Shown here: positions 58,417 through 64,000 of the stretch, piece by piece | Position numbering within the stretch: position 1 is the first letter of the stretch | Layout of the letters: every line of letters begins with the position of its first letter | Assembly (NCBI RefSeq): GCF_030817055.1 | Contig: NZ_JAUSYV010000001.1 | Location: forward strand, 3,434,001 to 3,498,000 | DNA length: 64,000 nucleotides | Direction: 5' to 3' | Origin: Bacillus sp. V2I10 | GTDB lineage: Bacteria > Bacillota > Bacilli > Bacillales > Bacillaceae | Program-made: the position numbers and the translations under genes | Notes under the pieces: generated by a model | Databases searched by the model: none | The model's input: the letters and a program-made list of their open reading frames with translations, nothing else | What the model was told of the DNA's origin: nothing

Positions 58417-60156
58417 TTAGAACAACTCCTTGCATTTTGAATGAACTTCATGCGGCAAGAGCGGATTTCCATCATATTTAAGAATACTGGAAATTTTCTC
58501 TGCATGACCAACATTCATTTTTATAAGACTAGCAAGCTGTCCAGTTGCATTATTTTCTACCACTACAACCTTTTTTGCTGCTTTAACAAGCGGAAGCAAC
58601 TCATCAGCAGGGAATGGATGAAGCAGACGGACGTGCGCATGATTCACTTTTACACCGTCATTTTCAAGGCGGATCATCGCTTCTTCAATTGTGCCTCTTG
58701 TAGAGTTAAATCCAACGAATAATACATCCGGCTCAGGATGAGTCAGATTTTGATGGACAGGCGTGTCAAACTTGATGTCTGACAGCTTACGCAGACGTTT
58801 GTCCATTTGGGCTTTACGGTTTGTTGCCACCTCGGAAGGTTTGCCGGTCTCTTCATGTTCAACACCTGTAACATGGTGAATGCCATTCTTCATTCCTGGC
58901 ACTACACGCGGCGATACGCCATCTTCTGTTACTTCAAATCGTTTAAAGTATCCTTTATTTTCTATCTCAGGCAGCTCCTCGCCCTGTACTAGCTTGCCTC
59001 TTCGAATTTGGATTTTATCATATTGAAGCGGTTCTACAGACTGTTTACCAAGTGAAAGCTGAAGATCTGTCAGCAAAATAACAGGACATTGATATTCTTC
59101 CGCTAAATTGAAAGCTTCAATTGTATCGTAAAATGCTTCTTGTACTGTGCTTGGCGCCATAACGATTTTCGGAATTTCTCCATGTGTTCCGTAAATCATC
59201 GCCATTAAATCGGATTGCTCCTGTTTCGTCGGAAGTCCTGTACTTGGTCCGCCTCGCTGAGTATCAATGATCACCAGCGGCTGCTCTGTAATGCCTGAGA
59301 GCCCAATTGCTTCCATCATCAATGACAATCCCGGTCCTGCAGAAGCCGTCAATGTGCGGGTTCCGGCATAGTTTGCACCAATGGCCATCGTACAAGCGGC
59401 AATTTCATCTTCTGTTTGAATAACTGTTCCGCCGAAATCAGGCAGCTTCTTAATGAGATATTCCATGATTTCAGAAGCAGGTGTAATTGGGTAAGCAGCC
59501 ATGAAACGTGCTCCGCCGGCAACTGCGCCTAATGCTATCGCATCGTTGCCGATCATGAACATGCGTTTTTGCCCATCCGCTTTTTCAAGATACATATCAA
59601 CACGGTCAAAGTTCAGTTCTTGTTTCATATATGTTGAGCCTTTTTCAATGGCTTCAAGATTCTTTTCAACAATCTGCTGCCCTTTTTTCCCGTAAATCTC
59701 CTGAACGACATTTTGGAATTGTGATGTTCCAAGATCAAGCACAGCACTTGTTGCACCAATTGCAACCATATTTTTCATTAATGAAGTACCTAACTCTGCG
59801 GCAATCTCTGTAAATGGCACGGAATACAAAACAGCGTTGCAGTCATCAGGAATAACTGGATTAAACTTTGAATCTGCAAGAACTAGGCCGCCCTTGCGAA
59901 GCTCATATACGTTCACATCGATTGTTTCCTGATCAAAAGCTACTAATATATCAAGATCATCCGAAATAGCACGAACTTGAGTTGTGCTGACGCGGATTTT
60001 ATTATTTGTATGACCGCCTTTTATTCGAGATGAGAAATGACGGTAGCCATATAAATAATAGCCCATTCTGTTTAATGCGATTGAAAACACTTCTCCGGTA
60101 CTTTCGATACCTTCACCTTGCTGTCCTCCAACTTTCCATGAAAGTTGACTGATCAT
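58417..60156 (-). CDS. korA: 2-oxoacid:ferredoxin oxidoreductase, fused gamma-alpha subunit
   Basis: The 579 residues fuse the gamma domain (about 1-180: KVGGQQGEGIESTGEVFSIA, GYRHFSSRIKGGHTNNKIR) to the alpha domain (about 195-579: GNDAIALGAVAGGARFMAAY, PITPASEIMEYL and TLTASAGPGLSLMMEAIGLS). This two-subunit KorAB form without its own ferredoxin domain is usual in Bacilli and Actinobacteria. AAGAAGGGGTG precedes the ATG. Nearby tdh and kbl are not functionally linked. Confidence 0.94.
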   Translation of the reverse strand: MISQLSWKVGGQQGEGIESTGEVFSIALNRMGYYLYGYRHFSSRIKGGHTNNKIRVSTTQVRAISDDLDILVAFDQETIDVNVYELRKGGLVLADSKFNPVIPDDCNAVLYSVPFTEIAAELGTSLMKNMVAIGATSAVLDLGTSQFQNVVQEIYGKKGQQIVEKNLEAIEKGSTYMKQELNFDRVDMYLEKADGQKRMFMIGNDAIALGAVAGGARFMAAYPITPASEIMEYLIKKLPDFGGTVIQTEDEIAACTMAIGANYAGTRTLTASAGPGLSLMMEAIGLSGITEQPLVIIDTQRGGPSTGLPTKQEQSDLMAMIYGTHGEIPKIVMAPSTVQEAFYDTIEAFNLAEEYQCPVILLTDLQLSLGKQSVEPLQYDKIQIRRGKLVQGEELPEIENKGYFKRFEVTEDGVSPRVVPGMKNGIHHVTGVEHEETGKPSEVATNRKAQMDKRLRKLSDIKFDTPVHQNLTHPEPDVLFVGFNSTRGTIEEAMIRLENDGVKVNHAHVRLLHPFPADELLPLVKAAKKVVVVENNATGQLASLIKMNVGHAEKISSILKYDGNPLLPHEVHSKCKELF

Positions 60157-60395
60157 GTGCCCTACACCCCTTCTTAAGAAACACTTATATATTTTTCGCC
60201 CTATTTAAGAGCTCTTACACACGTAATTAAATATTGTTAGAATTTGTACTAAACGTTTACAATTGTAGAACGAACATGAGAAAAAAACAAGCGTTTCAGG
60301 GAAATAAACATGCTTTTGCTGTTTATTTTTTTGATTTTTGCAAATCTTATATTCATTCATTCCGATTACGTGATTATGCAACCCGAAACCTTTGT

Positions 60396-61313
60396 CTAAA
60401 AAGGAATGGAATCAGCAAAATTTTTATACATAAATTTTTCAACCTGGCTTTCTGAATAATGCTTCGAGAGTGTATTCAGTAAGTAAGGGTACTGTTCATA
60501 GCCTTCAAGCCCTTCAATCGTTTCATCTATCCCGTCAAAATCAGATCCAAATCCTACAGCATTTTCTCCTGCAAGACCACATACGTAATCTAAGTGATTA
60601 AGAAGATGCTTCATTGAAGCCCTTGAGCGGGAAGAGGTAAATTGCGGCACGAACGTTATGCCAATCAAACCATTTTTTGCAACGATGGCTTTAATTTGAT
60701 CGTCTTTTAAATTTCTTGGATGGGGACACAGTGCATACGAATTTGAATGACTGGCAATCGGATGGTCTGCAAGCTGAATGACATCCCAAAAGCTTCGTTC
60801 GGAAAGGTGAGATACGTCTGTCCACATGTGATAATGATTTAATTTCCCGACTACATGTCTCCCATAAAATGATAGACCTGCATTTCTTGTTTCGAGCGCC
60901 CCATCAGCAAGTAAATTAGCAAAATTCCAGGTCAGTCCCGCTGATCTAACTCCAAGCTGCTGAAAAATGGAAAGAAGGCTTAAATCATGGCCGATCGGGT
61001 CGCAGCCTTCAAGTGTCAAAATGGCTCCAATTTCATCATCCTTTAACGCAAGAAGATCCTGTTTTGTCCTTATATGTATGATCTTTTCAAATCCATTAAT
61101 AATCCGATCATAAAAGATGGAAGCCTGTGCAAAGGCGGCTTCTAATTTATTCGTGACATCAACTGGTATAAAGATGGCAAAGCACTGGACTTTTGCTCCA
61201 AACTGAAATAGCTTTTCAATGGTGACATGCAGATTCAGGTCATTCCATTCACTAATTTCAGGCCTGCGCCATAATTGATAGAGCAAATCACAATGAGCAT
61301 CAAAAATACGCAC
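60396..61313 (-). CDS. Membrane dipeptidase-family (M19) peptidase
   Basis: Renal-dipeptidase-type zinc hydrolase of 305 residues. It has RIFDAHCDLLYQLWRRPE (zinc ligands H-x-D), AILTLEGCDPIGHDLSLL (bridging Glu), LTWNFANLLADGA, DVSHLSERSFWDVIQLADHP and IASHSNSYALCPHPRNL (zinc His residues) and GFGSDFDGID. The start is the GTG at 61313, since TAGGAGAGATGATGAC stands 8 bases upstream; the open frame before it lacks such a site. It probably cleaves dipeptides; the substrate is unknown. It stands between spoVS and korA. Confidence 0.92.
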   Translation of the reverse strand: MRIFDAHCDLLYQLWRRPEISEWNDLNLHVTIEKLFQFGAKVQCFAIFIPVDVTNKLEAAFAQASIFYDRIINGFEKIIHIRTKQDLLALKDDEIGAILTLEGCDPIGHDLSLLSIFQQLGVRSAGLTWNFANLLADGALETRNAGLSFYGRHVVGKLNHYHMWTDVSHLSERSFWDVIQLADHPIASHSNSYALCPHPRNLKDDQIKAIVAKNGLIGITFVPQFTSSRSRASMKHLLNHLDYVCGLAGENAVGFGSDFDGIDETIEGLEGYEQYPYLLNTLSKHYSESQVEKFMYKNFADSIPF

Positions 61314-61493
61314 GTCATCATCTCTCCTAAAGATAAAAAAAGGGCTGTGTTTGTAAAAAGGAATGTTTTCCGCATGGAATTCGTTCACGTATACGGAATC
61401 AATTTATTCCCCGTTTATGCTTAAAAAAATCCAAAAGAATTTTTAGCGATCTATGATGGAAAAAAAGGATATAAAAAGAGCGAAATAAAAACA

Positions 61494-61522
61494 AACCTGT
61501 TTGCGTGACCCGCAAACAGGTT
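61494..61522 (-). terminator. spoVS terminator
   Basis: AACCTGTTTGCG and CGCAAACAGGTT form a perfect 12-bp stem around a 5-base loop, followed on the minus strand by TGTTTTTATTTC. Confidence 0.92.
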
Positions 61523-61537
61523 GATCATTTTGTCTAT

Positions 61538-61798
61538 TTAACGAGGCTCAATAATTAATTTAATGGCCGTACGCTCTTCTCCATCAATGAGAATATCCGT
61601 AAAGGCAGGAATACAGATTAAATCAACACCGCTCGGGGCAACAAACCCTCTGGCAATAGCTACTGCTTTTACAGCCTGGTTAAGTGCTCCGGCTCCAATT
61701 GCCTGGATTTCGGCGGCGCCTCTTTCACGCAGGACACCTGCTAGTGCTCCCGCTACAGAGTTAGGATTGGACTTTGCTGAAACTTTTAATATTTCCAT
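61538..61798 (-). CDS. spoVS: Stage V sporulation protein S
   Basis: SpoVS is an 86-residue Alba-like protein that affects septation and spore coat assembly. The whole sequence is highly conserved: MEILKVSAKSNPNSVAGALA, GVLRERGAAEIQAIGAGALN and QAVKAVAIARGFVAPSGVDL. ATAAGGGGGATACTAGAA gives the start. It is monocistronic, with its own terminator. A sigma-H promoter would be expected in 61799-61990, but none was assigned. Confidence 0.97.
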   Translation of the reverse strand: MEILKVSAKSNPNSVAGALAGVLRERGAAEIQAIGAGALNQAVKAVAIARGFVAPSGVDLICIPAFTDILIDGEERTAIKLIIEPR

Positions 61799-61997
61799 TT
61801 CTAGTATCCCCCTTATTTTTCAATAGATCGTGAATGTACATTGGATCATGCCTTATTAGATCTGTTCGGAGGGCCCATCCCCTTTATGAAGCCTTCTGAA
61901 CCTCTTTCACAGCCATTCCATTGATACTATATTCACTAGAGGGAACTAGTATTCCTGCTTGCTTCACTATTTTTTCTAAAATTTCTAAATATATATT

Positions 61998-62792
61998 CTA
62001 TTCAAAAAACATATGATCATCATTAATTAAAATGCGGTCAATTTTCAAGGCTTTTCCTGTTTTTTCTTGAACATCGATTACTACTGCGCTTAGCTGCGCC
62101 TTGCCTTCAGTTACCTCAAATCGTACAGGGAGGCTCGTCAGGAAGCGTTTTATGACCGCCTCTCTCTCGACTCCAAGGATGCCGTCATATGGACCTGTCA
62201 TGCCCACATCTGTGATGAAAGCAGTCCCCTGATCAAGAATCCTCTCATCTGCCGTTTGTACGTGAGTATGTGTTCCGACAACGGCCGTCACTTCTCCATC
62301 CAAATACCAGCCCATGGCCTGCTTCTCACTCGTTGCTTCAGCATGAAAATCGACAAAAATAATGGACGTTCTTTTTTTAGCTTCTTCAATCAGCTCATCC
62401 GCTTTTTTAAATGGACAATCAATTGGCGCCAAGAACGTTCGTCCCTGTAAGTTAATCACAGCGATTTCTTTGCCGTCGCAAGTTATATATGCAATGCCAT
62501 TACCCGGAGTGCCTTCAGGAAAATTCGCAGGACGGATTAGATTTGGATAATTATCAATGAATTCAAAGATTTCCCGCTTATCCCATGTATGGTTTCCCAT
62601 CGTCACAACCTGTGCGCCAGCCTGATTCAGCTCGTGATAAATCTTTTCAGTAATTCCTTTTCCGTGTGCTGCATTTTCTCCGTTTACAATCGTCAGGGAC
62701 GGTCTGTATTTACGTTTTAGCTTTGGCAAATATTCTTTTATCATATCTCTACCTGGAGATCCGACTACATCTCCTACAAATAATAGTTTCAT
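61998..62792 (-). CDS. ymdB: YmdB, cyclic-nucleotide phosphodiesterase
   Basis: YmdB hydrolyses 2',3'-cyclic nucleotides and in B. subtilis affects the choice between motility and biofilm. The 264-residue calcineurin-like enzyme shows the metal ligands in MKLLFVGDVVGSPGRDMIKE, VNGENAAHGKGI, TMGNHTWDKREIFE, VDFHAEATSEK and VVGTHTHVQTADERI. GAGAAGGTATAAGCGAAGC precedes the ATG. It follows rny on the same strand, but a terminator lies between them. Confidence 0.96.
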   Translation of the reverse strand: MKLLFVGDVVGSPGRDMIKEYLPKLKRKYRPSLTIVNGENAAHGKGITEKIYHELNQAGAQVVTMGNHTWDKREIFEFIDNYPNLIRPANFPEGTPGNGIAYITCDGKEIAVINLQGRTFLAPIDCPFKKADELIEEAKKRTSIIFVDFHAEATSEKQAMGWYLDGEVTAVVGTHTHVQTADERILDQGTAFITDVGMTGPYDGILGVEREAVIKRFLTSLPVRFEVTEGKAQLSAVVIDVQEKTGKALKIDRILINDDHMFFE

Positions 62793-62861
62793 GCTTCGCT
62801 TATACCTTCTCTCAAATGGTGTGTGCCTACCCTTAAGTTTTGCACAGATTGCAAAAAAAAT

Positions 62862-62886
62862 AAAGCGATGCAGAAGGCATCGCTTT
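62862..62886 (-). terminator. rny terminator
   Basis: AAAGCGATGC and GCATCGCTTT form a perfect 10-bp stem with a 5-base loop, followed by ATTTTTTTTGC on the minus strand. The stem overlaps the rny stop codon. Confidence 0.9.
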
Positions 62887-64000
62887 ATTTCGCATATTCC
62901 ACAGCTCTCGTCTCACGGATAACTGTTACTTTAATATGACCTGGGTAATCTAATTCTTCTTCAATCCGCTTGCGGATATCCCGTGCTAAACGGTGTGCCT
63001 GAAGATCGTCGATCGTATCCGGTTTAACCATGATACGCACTTCACGGCCTGCCTGAATAGCGAAGGATTTTTCAACTCCTTCGTAAGATTCGGAAATCTC
63101 TTCAAGCTTTTCTAAGCGGCGAATATAGTTTTCAAGCGTTTCGCTTCTTGCGCCGGGACGTGCTGCAGATAAAGCATCTGCTGCCGCGACCAGAACGGCG
63201 ATAACCGAAGTCGGCTCCTGATCGCCATGATGCGAAGCAATACTGTTTATAACAACCGGGTGTTCCTTGTACTTCGTAGCAAGTTCGACTCCAATTTCAA
63301 CATGGCTTCCTTCTACTTCATGATCAATCGCCTTACCGATATCGTGCAGTAATCCTGCGCGTTTGGCAAGAGTAACATCTTCACCCAGTTCTGCAGCCAT
63401 GAGTCCTGATAAATAAGCGACCTCCATGGAATGCTTTAATACATTTTGACCATAGCTCGTTCTGAACTTTAAACGGCCCATAATCTTGATTAAATCTGGA
63501 TGCAGTCCGTGAACACCAACTTCAAATGTTGTTTGCTCACCAACCTCGCGGATGTATTCATCAACTTCACGGCGTGATTTTTCAACCATTTCTTCAATAC
63601 GTGCTGGATGGATGCGTCCATCTTGAACAAGCTTGTCTAGGGCAATTCTGGCTGTTTCCCTGCGAATTGGGTCAAATCCAGATAAAATAACTGCTTCTGG
63701 AGTATCATCAATAATGAGGTCAATACCAGTTAATGTTTCAAGTGTTCTAATGTTGCGCCCTTCACGTCCAATGATGCGGCCTTTCATTTCATCATTTGGA
63801 AGGTTAACGACAGATACCGTTGTTTCAGCTACATGATCTGCTGCACAACGCTGGATTGCAAGGGAAAGTATTTCTTTCGCTCGTTTATCCGCTTCTTCTT
63901 TCGCACGGTTTTCGCTTTCTTTAACAGTTACAGCGATATCATGCGAAAGCTCATTTTCAACCTTTTCGAGAATGATCTGCTTTGCCTCTTCACGAGTTAA
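62885..64000 (-). CDS. rny: Ribonuclease Y, C-terminal part (runs off the window)
   Basis: RNase Y is the membrane-anchored endonuclease that starts decay of much mRNA. The 5' end lies beyond 64000. Visible are the end of the coiled coil, the KH domain (VVNLPNDEMKGRIIGREGRN, IRTLETLTGIDLIIDDTPEA) and the HD domain (VLKHSMEVAYLSGLMAAELG, RAGLLHDIGKAIDHEVEGSH) with the metal-binding His-Asp, ending TVIRETRAVEYAK. The N-terminal membrane helix is outside the window. The Y-complex subunit YmcA is encoded 10 kb away. Confidence 0.97.
   Translation of the reverse strand, partial: LTREEAKQIILEKVENELSHDIAVTVKESENRAKEEADKRAKEILSLAIQRCAADHVAETTVSVVNLPNDEMKGRIIGREGRNIRTLETLTGIDLIIDDTPEAVILSGFDPIRRETARIALDKLVQDGRIHPARIEEMVEKSRREVDEYIREVGEQTTFEVGVHGLHPDLIKIMGRLKFRTSYGQNVLKHSMEVAYLSGLMAAELGEDVTLAKRAGLLHDIGKAIDHEVEGSHVEIGVELATKYKEHPVVINSIASHHGDQEPTSVIAVLVAAADALSAARPGARSETLENYIRRLEKLEEISESYEGVEKSFAIQAGREVRIMVKPDTIDDLQAHRLARDIRKRIEEELDYPGHIKVTVIRETRAVEYAK

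Overview
The window reads as a chromosomal segment of an endospore-forming Bacillaceae bacterium (Bacillus or a close relative such as Metabacillus). The evidence is the run rny, ymdB, spoVS, tdh, kbl, miaB, ymcA, cotE, mutS, mutL, then ymaF, miaA, hfq, spoVK, hflX, ynbB, glnR, glnA, nearly all on the minus strand. This is the Bacillus subtilis order seen in reverse. No rRNA, tRNA or CRISPR was found.

The right part (about 35.3-44.2 kb and 46.6-64 kb) is conserved core: DNA repair (MutSL), tRNA modification (MiaA, MiaB), RNA decay and biofilm control (RNase Y, YmdB, YmcA, Hfq), sporulation (SpoVS, CotE, SpoVK), threonine breakdown (Tdh, Kbl), a 2-oxoacid:ferredoxin oxidoreductase (KorAB) and nitrogen control (GlnR, GlnA with GlnR boxes). 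It is interrupted at the 3' end of mutL by a decayed 2.4 kb element (44.2-46.6 kb). That element is bounded by two 44-bp copies of the mutL terminus and carries the relic of a tyrosine integrase.

The left part (1-35.2 kb) is accessory and visibly decaying. 0.4-3.4 kb holds an ArsR/SRPBCC/DoxX cluster with fusions and relics. 5.0-6.7 kb is a MarR-controlled operon with a haloalkane dehalogenase. 7.5-14.9 kb is a catabolic locus: GH3 beta-glucosidase, GPH-type symporter and FAD dehydrogenase, with a divergent AraC-type regulator. 16.2-17 kb has a mini-lipoprotein and relics. 17-28.6 kb is rich in glycerolipid-type genes: two diacylglycerol-kinase-family proteins plus a third relic, a frameshifted zinc dehydrogenase, a class II aldolase, a second-type Lgt, a broken GT28 glycosyltransferase, a DUF2238 membrane protein, a PlsC acyltransferase and a soluble acyl-ACP desaturase. 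29.1-30.8 kb is an IS110-family element. 30.9-35.2 kb has DinB, small hypothetical genes, a YjcQ-domain protein, a LAGLIDADG-like fragment and a dead integrase.

The left part and the mutL island, but not the core, are peppered with a modular family of intergenic repeats (boxes like GCCCGATTGTTGAATAA around variable hairpins). The observations most worth following are the lipid-gene locus, the mutL-end integration site, a pair of hairpins upstream of two unrelated genes whose stems co-vary and cover the Shine-Dalgarno sequence, a SigI-like protein lacking region 2, and the repeat family itself.
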